Origin: DASXBA01 sp036406475
GTDB taxonomy: Bacteria; Actinomycetota; Thermoleophilia; Solirubrobacterales; Thermoleophilaceae
DNA length: 21,563 nt
Reading direction: 5' to 3'
Assembly (NCBI GenBank): GCA_036406475.1
Contig: DASXBA010000181.1
Location: 1-21,563 of the forward strand
The translations under genes were made by a program, and so were the position numbers. Within the stretch, counting starts at the first letter, position 1. Every line of letters begins with the position of its first letter. Below are positions 13,285-21,563 of this stretch, in pieces. The notes beneath the pieces were generated by a model. The model had not been told where the DNA came from. It did not search any database and was given only the letters and a program-made list of their open reading frames with translations.

Positions 13285-15150
13285 GTGTGCGGCATCGGAG
13301 CGATCCTCGATCCGGCGGGCTCGGCGCCGGCCGGGGCGCCGCAGCGGATGGTCGAGGCGCTCAGGCATCGCGGGCCCGACGGTGACGCCGTCACGCGCCA
13401 CGGGCCGCTGACCCTCGTCCACGCGCGCCTGGCGATCATCGACGTCGCCGGCGGCGACCAGCCGCTCGACTCCGAGGACGGCGAGATCTCGGTGGTGGTC
13501 AACGGAGAGATCTACAACCACCTCGACCTGCGGGCCGAGCTCGAGCGGGCCGGCCACCGCTTCGCCACCCATTCCGACAGCGAGGTAGTCGCCCATCTCT
13601 ACGAGGAGCACGGCCCGGACTGCGTCGAGCGACTGAACGGGATCTTCGCCTTTGCCCTCTGGGACTCCCGCGAGCGGCGGCTGGTCGCCGCGCGCGACCA
13701 CTTCGGCGTCAAGCCGCTCTACTGGTGCAGCGACGGCCGGCGGGTGGCGCTGGCGTCGGAGGTGGGCGCCCTCCTGGCTTCCGGGCTCGTGCAGCCCGAG
13801 GTCGACGAGGTTGCGCTCGACCACTTCCTCGCCTGCAAGTTCGTCCCCGCGCCGCGCACGCTCTTCAGGGGCGTCTCGAAGCTTCCGCCCGCCTCGCTGC
13901 TGGTTGCCGCCGAGGGCTCTCCGCCGCAGGTCCGCAGCTATCGCGAGCCGCCGGGGCAGACCCTGGACGGAACCGAGGAAGAGCTCGCCGGCGAGCTCGC
14001 GGAACGCTTCGCCGACGCGGTCGAGCGGCAGATGATGTCCGACGTCCCCTACGGCGCCTTCCTGAGCGGCGGCGTCGACTCGGCCGGTGTCGTCGCGGCC
14101 ATGGCAAAGCGCGCGAAGGAGCCGCCGACGACGTTCACGATCGGCTTTCCCGGCCACGGCAACGTGCTCGACGAGCGCGAGGCGGCGGCCGAGAGCGCGC
14201 GCGTGATCGGCACCGAGCAGCACGACACGGCGATGGAGAAGACGGACTTCCTGGCCGAGCTGTCCCGTTGCATCCCGCGGTTGGAGGAGCCCTGCGGGAT
14301 CCCGAGCGCGCCGGCGCTGATGCAGCTCTCGCGCTTCGCCGCCCGCGACGTCAAGGTGGTTCTCGCCGGCCAGGGCGCCGACGAGCCCCACGGCGGCTAC
14401 GGGCATCACCGCGCGGCGGCCGCGCTGCGCCACCTCCAGCGCGTGCCCGGCTTCCTCGCGGGGCCGGTGGCCGCGGCCGCGCGAGCGATCCCGCGCGGCG
14501 CCAACGCCCGCCGCGCCGCGCGGCTGATCGGCCGCATGGACGACGCGGAGCGGATCGTGCGGCTCGTCGAGATCACCGACCACTCGCAGCGCGCCGCGCT
14601 GAGCGGGCGGCGCGGCGACGAGGCGGAGGAGGAGCGGCTGACTCTCGCGCGCGACGTCCTGCAGGACGTCGAGGGCCGCGATTTGCTCGAGCGCTCCCTC
14701 TACCTCGACACCCGCATGGTCCTCCCCGACGCGATCCTCCTGTGCAACGACAAGATGTCGATGGCCGCGAGCCTCGAGCTGCGGGTGCCCTTCCTCGACC
14801 GCGAGCTGATGCGCTTCGTCGAGCGGATTCCGGCGGGGCTGCGCGTGCGCAAGGCCCTGCACCGCCAGGCGCTTCGCAGGCTGCTGCCGGACGAGATCGT
14901 CCAGCGGCCCAAGCACGGTTTCTCGACCCCGTACGACAGCTGGCTGCGCGAGTCGCTCGGCGCCGAGGTCGAGCGGCGCTACGCGAAGCGCTCCGAGCTG
15001 GCCGAGCTGGTCGAGCCGGAGACCGTCGCCCGCCTCGTCGGCGAGCATCGCCGCGGCCGCGCCGACCACAAGAGCATCCTCTACTGCCTGCTGGAGCTGT
15101 CGGAATGGCACCGCGCCTTCGTGCAGGCGCCGGCGGTCGTCCCCGCGTGA
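13285..15150 (+). CDS. asnB: AsnB-type glutamine-dependent asparagine synthetase / amidotransferase
   Basis: A 621-residue protein. The N-terminal class II glutamine amidotransferase starts with the nucleophile Cys2 (MCGIGAI), exposed once Met is removed, and includes RHRGPDGD and VVVNGEIYNH. The synthetase half has the PP-loop SGGVDS (261-266), VLAGQGADEPHGGYG, ELRVPFLDRELM and KHGFSTPYDSWLR. The family uses glutamine ammonia and ATP to make asparagine or to amidate other carboxylates. The GTG at 13285 is fixed by the need for Cys2. The stop overlaps the glycosyltransferase start by 4 bases, so a role in cell-surface polymer amidation (as LtsA in corynebacteria, or sugar-amide forming paralogues in polysaccharide loci) is as likely as free asparagine synthesis; this is inference from context. 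Confidence 0.92.
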   Translation: MCGIGAILDPAGSAPAGAPQRMVEALRHRGPDGDAVTRHGPLTLVHARLAIIDVAGGDQPLDSEDGEISVVVNGEIYNHLDLRAELERAGHRFATHSDSEVVAHLYEEHGPDCVERLNGIFAFALWDSRERRLVAARDHFGVKPLYWCSDGRRVALASEVGALLASGLVQPEVDEVALDHFLACKFVPAPRTLFRGVSKLPPASLLVAAEGSPPQVRSYREPPGQTLDGTEEELAGELAERFADAVERQMMSDVPYGAFLSGGVDSAGVVAAMAKRAKEPPTTFTIGFPGHGNVLDEREAAAESARVIGTEQHDTAMEKTDFLAELSRCIPRLEEPCGIPSAPALMQLSRFAARDVKVVLAGQGADEPHGGYGHHRAAAALRHLQRVPGFLAGPVAAAARAIPRGANARRAARLIGRMDDAERIVRLVEITDHSQRAALSGRRGDEAEEERLTLARDVLQDVEGRDLLERSLYLDTRMVLPDAILLCNDKMSMAASLELRVPFLDRELMRFVERIPAGLRVRKALHRQALRRLLPDEIVQRPKHGFSTPYDSWLRESLGAEVERRYAKRSELAELVEPETVARLVGEHRRGRADHKSILYCLLELSEWHRAFVQAPAVVPA

Positions 15151-16136
15151 AGCGAATCCTCTACGTCCACAACTCGAAGGCGAGCTTCGTGGAGATCGAC
15201 CGCCAGATCCTCGCGAGCCGCTACGAGATCGATGACCTCCACCAGCCGGGCCACTGGCCCAACCCGCTGAAGGTCCTGCGCGGCGTTCTCCGCGCCGATC
15301 TCGTCTTCGGCTGGTTCGCCTCCTGGCACACGTTCTTCCCGATCACGCTCGCCTGGCTCTTCCGCAAGCCGACGGTGATGATCGTCGGCGGCTTCGACAC
15401 CGCCAACATGCCGGACATCGGCTACGGCTACCAGCAGGGCGGCCTCAGGCGCTGGGCGAGCCGCTGGATCATGAGGCGAGCGCGAAAGCTCGTCACGAAC
15501 TCCAACTACAGCCTGTCGGAGATCGAGCGCAACACGCCGATCCCACCGGAGCGCGTCCGGGTGATCCATCACGGCGTGCCCGACCCGTTCGGCGAGCTGC
15601 CCCGCGAGCCGAAGGAGCGGATAGCGCTGAACGTGGGCGCCGTGAGCGAGCTGACCCTCGTGCAGAAGGGGCAGGTCCCGTTCGTGGAGGCGGCGGCAGA
15701 GCTGCCCGACGTCCGCTTCGTGCTCGTCGGCAAGTGGCTGGACGGCGCGATCGACCGGCTTCGCGCCCGCGCCGGCGAGAACGTGGAGTTCACCGGCTGG
15801 GCGTCGGACGAGGAGCTGCTCGACCGCTACCGGCGAGCGTCCGTATACGTGCAGGCGTCGCGCCATGAGGGTTTCGGGCTGGCGGTGGCGGAAGCGATGC
15901 TTGCAGGCTGCGTGCCTGTTGTGATGGACGTGACCGCGATGCCCGAAGTGGTCGGCGACGCCGGCGTCCTGATCTCCTCGCAGGAGCAGGCCGCGGTGGC
16001 GGCGGGCATCGGGCGTGCGCTCGAGCTGGGGGCGGACGCGCAGGAGCGCGCGCGGGAGCGGATCACCCGCGAGTTCCCGATGGAGACGCGCGAGCGGGAG
16101 ATCCTGCGCGTCGTGGACGACGCCTTCGACGGGTAG
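15147..16136 (+). CDS. Family 4-like glycosyltransferase
   Basis: A 329-residue GT-B glycosyltransferase. The N-terminal Rossmann half starts KRILYVHNSKASFVEIDRQI, and the C-terminal half holds the nucleotide-sugar site with EGFGLAVAE (Glu241 and Glu249, the EX7E motif), preceded by VEFTGWASDEELLDRYRRA. Such enzymes transfer sugar from a nucleotide donor, with retention, onto lipid or glycan acceptors. There is no signal peptide; a hydrophobic stretch near residues 50-75 suggests membrane contact. The GTG at 15147 overlaps the asnB stop by 4 bases (GTGA), indicating coupled translation. Donor and acceptor cannot be read from sequence. Confidence 0.88.
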   Translation: MKRILYVHNSKASFVEIDRQILASRYEIDDLHQPGHWPNPLKVLRGVLRADLVFGWFASWHTFFPITLAWLFRKPTVMIVGGFDTANMPDIGYGYQQGGLRRWASRWIMRRARKLVTNSNYSLSEIERNTPIPPERVRVIHHGVPDPFGELPREPKERIALNVGAVSELTLVQKGQVPFVEAAAELPDVRFVLVGKWLDGAIDRLRARAGENVEFTGWASDEELLDRYRRASVYVQASRHEGFGLAVAEAMLAGCVPVVMDVTAMPEVVGDAGVLISSQEQAAVAAGIGRALELGADAQERARERITREFPMETREREILRVVDDAFDG

Positions 16137-16152
16137 CTTGTGAGGCGAGCCG

Positions 16153-17136
<984 letters not shown>

Positions 17137-17142
17137 GGCCAG

Positions 17143-17781
17143 GTGGCGACGGACACCCCCACCCGGAACCTGCCCGCCATCGGCAGCGAGTGCCCCAACT
17201 GCGGCACGCACGCCGACCCGGGTCAGCTCGTCTGCCTCGAGTGCGGGGCCCGGCTCGCCCTCGACTACCGGCGCCCGCGCGGCTGGCGGCCGGCGGCGGC
17301 CGTGATCGCCCTGGTGCTGCTGGTCGCGGCGGCGGCGTTCGTGATCACCCTGATCGCGGTCGACGACGACTCAAAGGACGAGGTGGCCGCGAGCAAGGCG
17401 GGCCAGGCGACCGCCCCGGCAACGCGGGCGAAGAAGAAGTCGAGCGCAACGGCCAAGAAGAAGGCGAAGCAGCCCAGCTCTGCGACCCCGACCACTGGGG
17501 GGGTGCCCAGCTGGCCCTCGCACCATGACGGCTTCACGGTCGTCCTCCTCTCGTCCGGCGACGAGGCCAGCGCCCGCGAGTTCGCGCGCAACGCGCGCGA
17601 TGACGACGTCGACGCCGGCGTGCTCCACTCCGACGACTACGCGAGCCTCGAGAAGGGCTTCTGGATCGTCTTCGCGGGCGACTACGACACGCGCGCGCAG
17701 GCCGACCGGGCGGCGGCGCGCATGAAGGGCCGCTTCTCGGGCTCGTATTCGCAGTTCGTGCAGGGCTCGAAGAGCGGCTAG
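17143..17781 (+). CDS. Zinc-ribbon, membrane-anchored SPOR domain protein
   Basis: A 212-residue protein with an N-terminal zinc ribbon (CPNCG and CLECG; Cys17, 20, 31, 34), a membrane helix (about 50-72), a Lys/Ala/Ser/Thr-rich linker with KKK runs (about 77-125), and a C-terminal SPOR domain (about 129-207, including FTVVLLSSGDEASAREFARN and FWIVFAGDYDTRAQADRAA). SPOR domains bind glycan strands stripped of stem peptides, often at division sites. With the ribbon in the cytosol and the SPOR domain outside, it could link an internal signal to the cell wall (inference). The GTG at 17143 lies 6 bases after the previous stop, so the two zinc-ribbon genes are probably co-transcribed. Its stop shares the palindrome CTAG with the convergent kinase gene. 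Confidence 0.8.
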   Translation: MATDTPTRNLPAIGSECPNCGTHADPGQLVCLECGARLALDYRRPRGWRPAAAVIALVLLVAAAAFVITLIAVDDDSKDEVAASKAGQATAPATRAKKKSSATAKKKAKQPSSATPTTGGVPSWPSHHDGFTVVLLSSGDEASAREFARNARDDDVDAGVLHSDDYASLEKGFWIVFAGDYDTRAQADRAAARMKGRFSGSYSQFVQGSKSG

Positions 17782-19160
17782 CCGCGCGCGGCGAAGAACT
17801 CGGCCTCCTGGCGGCCGAGCTCGGTCTGCGGAGGGTCGCCGTAGAGGAACTCGCGAGCGATCCGGTGCCAGTTGGCCGTCGCCTCGAGCTGGCCGAGCAC
17901 GGCGACCGTGAGCGCGGCCATGCGCTGCGCGAAGACCTGGTCGCGCGGGAGGTTCACGTACCTGAGCATGTCCCAGTACTCCGAGCGCGGCTCCCCCTCC
18001 GAGATCAGCTTCGAGACGAGCGCGCGCGAGATCGTGAAATCGCCGTGATCCTCGATCCACCACCAGGTGACCGCGCGCATGTACTCGAGCAGCCGCTCGG
18101 GCGTGATCCGCTCGTCGTCAGGGTCGAAGTAGCCGAGGCCGGCCATCAGGCGGTGGAGCTCGCCGGCGTCGCCGTCCATCACCGCGCGCAGCCAGCGCGA
18201 CTCGCTCTCGCGCCGCTCGCGCGGGATCTTCTTGTTCATGCCGAAGTCGATGAACGCCACCCGCCCGTCGCCCATCAGCAGATAGTTGCCGGGGTGCGGG
18301 TCCGCTGAGAAGTGACCGCTCCGGTAGAGGGAGCCGAAGAAGAAGCGGTAGAGGATCTCGCCGAAGCGGTCGCGCTCCGGCTGGGGCAGCTCCTTGACCT
18401 CCTCGAAGCTGAGCCCGTCCACCCAGTCGGTGACGATCACCCGCTGGCGCGAGAGCCCGGTGACGACGTCCGGCACGTAGATGAACGGATGGCCGCGCCA
18501 CTCGCGCGTGAAGCCGCGGTGGGCGATGGCCTCGGCCTCGTAGTCGCACTCGTCGAGGATGCGCTCGCGGATCTCGGCCGCCACGGTGGGCGCGTCGAGG
18601 CCGGGCGCGAAGGTCTTGGCGGCGCGCAGCAGGAGGCCTACGTTCTGCATGTCCGCCCGCACGGCCTGCTCCGCCCCGGGGTATTGGACCTTGACGGCCA
18701 CGTCGCGGCCGTCCTGCAACCGGGCCCGGTAGACCTGCCCGATCGAGGCGGCCGCGACGGCCTCCTCGCCGAACTCGGCGAAGACCTCGTCGATCGGCCG
18801 CTCGAGGTCCTCCTCGATCACACGCCGCATGTCTTCGAAGGGAACGGTCGGTGCGGCGTTGCGGAGCTGCGCCAGCGTCTCCTGGACCACGTCGCGGTAC
18901 TCGGGCGGAACCGCGCTGATGTCGAGAAACGAGATGACCTGGCCGACCTTCATCGCCGCGCCCTTCATGCCGCCGAGCACCTCGACCATCTGCGCGGCGG
19001 CCTCGACGTAGCGGCGGTCGATCGCCTCGTCGCGGCTCTCATCCGAGCGCACCACGTTGAGCGCGCGCATGAACGCGGTCCGCGCCGCCTGGCCGCCGAT
19101 CAGGCCGCCGACCCGGGCCGTGCGGCGAATCCGCCCGGTGGGGATGGGATCGCTGGCCAT
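17778..19160 (-). CDS. ABC1/UbiB-family atypical kinase
   Basis: A 460-residue protein of the ABC1 (ADCK/UbiB) family. It has the family-specific KxGQ motif as KVGQ (71-74), the Ala-rich nucleotide loop AAAS (136-139), the lysine in AVKVQYPG (Lys157), the catalytic-loop-like DPHPGN (287-292) and the DFG metal motif (Asp305). Members in proteobacteria and mitochondria support ubiquinone synthesis through ATPase activity. A high-GC actinobacterium would more likely use menaquinone, so the role here is open. The ATG at 19160 has an AAGGA ribosome-binding site about 3 bases upstream, and the frame extending to 19511 is a shadow. It begins 10 bases after the stop of the deacetylase-like gene and probably shares its mRNA. 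Confidence 0.9.
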   Translation of the reverse strand: MASDPIPTGRIRRTARVGGLIGGQAARTAFMRALNVVRSDESRDEAIDRRYVEAAAQMVEVLGGMKGAAMKVGQVISFLDISAVPPEYRDVVQETLAQLRNAAPTVPFEDMRRVIEEDLERPIDEVFAEFGEEAVAAASIGQVYRARLQDGRDVAVKVQYPGAEQAVRADMQNVGLLLRAAKTFAPGLDAPTVAAEIRERILDECDYEAEAIAHRGFTREWRGHPFIYVPDVVTGLSRQRVIVTDWVDGLSFEEVKELPQPERDRFGEILYRFFFGSLYRSGHFSADPHPGNYLLMGDGRVAFIDFGMNKKIPRERRESESRWLRAVMDGDAGELHRLMAGLGYFDPDDERITPERLLEYMRAVTWWWIEDHGDFTISRALVSKLISEGEPRSEYWDMLRYVNLPRDQVFAQRMAALTVAVLGQLEATANWHRIAREFLYGDPPQTELGRQEAEFFAARG

Positions 19161-19170
19161 GTCCTTGAGG

Positions 19171-20181
<1,011 letters not shown>

Positions 20182-20189
20182 CGCGTCGT

Positions 20190-20195
20190 TACGGT
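20190..20195 (+). promoter_or_regulatory. Candidate -10 element for nadB
   Basis: TACGGT ends exactly 6 bases before the GTG at 20202, and no ribosome-binding site is present, consistent with a leaderless nadB mRNA. It is the plus-strand half of the symmetric heptamer TACGGTA. Confidence 0.45.
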
Positions 20196-20196
20196 A
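20191..20196 (-). promoter_or_regulatory. Candidate -10 element for the deacetylase/ABC1 operon
   Basis: The minus strand reads TACCGT, ending 9 bases before the ATG at 20181, and overlaps the nadB hexamer by five bases. Transcription would begin within a few bases of the start codon. Confidence 0.4.
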
Positions 20197-20201
20197 GCGG
20201 C

Positions 20202-21563
20202 GTGCGTGTGGACGTCGCGGTCGTGGGAGCCGGCGCCGCCGGCCTCTATGCGGCGCTGACCGCGGCCTCGGAGGGCGCGCGCGTGGCGCTCGTATCCCGC
20301 TCGCCGCTCGCGGAGACGGCCAGCTACTGGGCCCAGGGAGGGATCGCGGCGGCGCTCGCCGAGGACGACTCGCCGGCGCAGCACTACGAGGACACGATCT
20401 CCGCCGGCCGCGACGCCGCCCGGCCGAGCGCCGTACGCGTGCTCTGCGAGGAGTCGCCCGGGCGGGTGCTGGACCTCCAGCGGCTGGGAGTCCACTTCGA
20501 CGCCGACCGCGCCGGCAACCTCTCGCTGGGCCTCGAGGGCGGGCACTCCCGCCGCCGCGTCGTCCACGCGGGCGGGAGCGCCACCGGCCGCCGGATCACC
20601 CGCGACCTCTCCGCGCTCGTGGCGGTGGACGAGCGGATCGAGGTGCTGGAGCCCGCGCGGGCCGCAGCGCTCCAGGAGCTGGACGGCCGCTGCGGCGGGC
20701 TGCTCGCCGAGCGCCCCGACGGCAGCTTCGAGCCGGTCGACGCCCGCGGCACGGTGCTCGCCACCGGCGGCATGGCCGCGCTCTGGGCGCGCACCACGAA
20801 CCCGCCCGGAGCCAGCGGGGCCGGCCACGCGCTGGCGCACGCCGCCGGCGCCGACCTGGCCGACCTCGAGTTCGTCCAGTTCCATCCCACCGCCCTGGCC
20901 GTTGACGGCGAGCGCGACGGCTTCCTCATCACCGAGGCCGTCCGCGGCGAGGGAGCCACGCTGCTCGACGCCGCCGGCGAGCGCTTCGTGGACGAGCTGG
21001 CCCCGCGCGACCAGGTCGCCCTCGCCGTGCTCGCCGAGCTCGAGCGAAGCGGCGAGCGAGCGGTCCGGCTCGACATGCGCGACATCGACGTCGACCGCTT
21101 CCCGAACATCGTCGCCGCGCTGGCCGAGATCGACATCGACCCGCGCCGCGACCTCGTCCCGGTCGCTCCCGCCGCCCACTACGCGATGGGCGGGATCGCC
21201 ACCGACCTCGACGGCCGCTCCTCGCTGCCGGGCCTGTACGCGGTGGGCGAGTGCGCATGCACCGGCCTCCACGGCGCCAACCGCCTCGCCTCCAACTCGC
21301 TGGCCGAGTGCTTCGTCCTTGGCCGCCGCGCGGCGCTGGCTGCGACCAACGAGCCGGAGCCCAAGGGCCCAAAGCCCAGAGCCCAAAGCCCAGGGCCCAA
21401 AGCCCAGAGCCCCGAGCCCAAGACACGAGCCGCGCTGTGGCGCCTGGCCGGCCTCGAGCGCTCGCCCGACGACCTCAGCGAGCTATCTCACGACCCCTTC
21501 CCCCTCGCCCGCCTGGTCGCCCGAGCCGCTCTGGCGCGCGAGGAGAGCCGCGGCGCCCACCAG
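20202..21563 (+). CDS. nadB: L-aspartate oxidase (3' end outside the window)
   Basis: Oxidises L-aspartate to iminoaspartate, the first step of de novo NAD synthesis, using FAD. The visible 454 codons include the dinucleotide motif GAGAAG (9-14), SYWAQGGIAAAL, GGHSRRRVVHAGGSATGR, the active-site EFVQFHPTAL and EAVRGEGA, HYAMGGIATD and the FAD-closing GANRLASNSL. The GTG at 20202 is chosen for its leaderless -10; a GTG at 20208 would drop two residues. After the FAD domain comes a Pro/Lys-rich linker coded by a heptamer minisatellite, then a C-terminal helical domain that reaches the ESRG motif sooner than in E. coli NadB. The open frame runs off the right edge. A nadC gene often follows, but this cannot be seen here. 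Confidence 0.95.
   Translation, partial: MRVDVAVVGAGAAGLYAALTAASEGARVALVSRSPLAETASYWAQGGIAAALAEDDSPAQHYEDTISAGRDAARPSAVRVLCEESPGRVLDLQRLGVHFDADRAGNLSLGLEGGHSRRRVVHAGGSATGRRITRDLSALVAVDERIEVLEPARAAALQELDGRCGGLLAERPDGSFEPVDARGTVLATGGMAALWARTTNPPGASGAGHALAHAAGADLADLEFVQFHPTALAVDGERDGFLITEAVRGEGATLLDAAGERFVDELAPRDQVALAVLAELERSGERAVRLDMRDIDVDRFPNIVAALAEIDIDPRRDLVPVAPAAHYAMGGIATDLDGRSSLPGLYAVGECACTGLHGANRLASNSLAECFVLGRRAALAATNEPEPKGPKPRAQSPGPKAQSPEPKTRAALWRLAGLERSPDDLSELSHDPFPLARLVARAALAREESRGAHQ
21356..21419 (+). repeat. Heptamer minisatellite inside nadB
   Basis: About nine 7-base units of consensus A-R-R-GCCC, alternating AAAGCCC with AGAGCCC or AGGGCCC (a 14-base higher period); one unit has an extra base. 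They code the linker peptide EPKGPKPRAQSPGPKAQSPEP between the FAD domain and helical domain. The frame stays open through the repeat. Confidence 0.9.

Noticed and set aside
13003..15111. 702-residue open frame on the minus strand opposite asnB
   Set aside because: It mirrors asnB codon structure; its translation is Arg/Val/Leu/Gly-rich with no recognisable motif, while asnB on the plus strand has complete catalytic motifs.
21179..21426. Minus-strand frames with GLWALG repeats opposite nadB
   Set aside because: They are the antisense reading of the heptamer minisatellite, with no protein-like sequence beyond it.

Overview
The window is about 21.6 kb of very GC-rich, gene-dense bacterial DNA with frequent GTG starts and many 4-base ATGA/GTGA gene overlaps. 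A type 2 OMP decarboxylase, a large LuxR-type ATPase regulator, a shortened NadB, and promoter elements placed for leaderless mRNAs together suggest an actinobacterium, most likely of the Thermoleophilia (Solirubrobacterales-like). That placement is inference; no rRNA or tRNA gene is present to test it.

Layout. (1) 1-1542, minus strand: HU-like DNA-binding protein, then pyrF (no canonical start codon where one is expected), then a membrane-anchored LysM protein. (2) 1652-4942, minus: a tightly overlapped unit reading roadblock-like protein, 74-residue unknown, TldD metalloprotease, PmbA/TldE partner. (3) 4961-5101, plus: a small two-helix membrane protein divergent from that unit. (4) 5094-8197, minus: murI, rph, rdgB and a cation diffusion facilitator, all overlapping or nearly so. 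(5) 8233-9411, plus: a patatin-like lipase. (6) 9404-12931, minus: a large LuxR-type ATPase regulator, a 54-residue basic protein and an orphan Flp-type pilin, with hairpins, direct repeats and a dyad between and upstream of them. (7) 13038-17781, plus: a tail-anchored small protein, an AsnB-type amidotransferase coupled to a glycosyltransferase, a zinc-ribbon protein with a roughly 100-residue Glu-Pro array, and a second zinc-ribbon protein with a membrane helix and SPOR domain. (8) 17778-20181, minus: a histone-deacetylase-family amidohydrolase followed by an ABC1/UbiB kinase. (9) 20202 to the right edge, plus: nadB, incomplete.

How the genes fit together: several products concern the cell envelope (MurI, LysM, SPOR, AsnB plus glycosyltransferase, pilin), others nucleotide and cofactor metabolism (PyrF, RdgB, NadB) and RNA 3' processing (RNase PH). 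No mobile element, CRISPR array or phage region was seen.

The most notable signals are: an A-rich/GCCC heptamer minisatellite found both inside nadB and inside the Glu-Pro array; two divergent gene pairs whose -10 hexamers overlap face to face, with starts placed for leaderless transcripts; the missing pyrF start codon; and the roadblock/unknown/TldD/PmbA unit with no visible peptide substrate.
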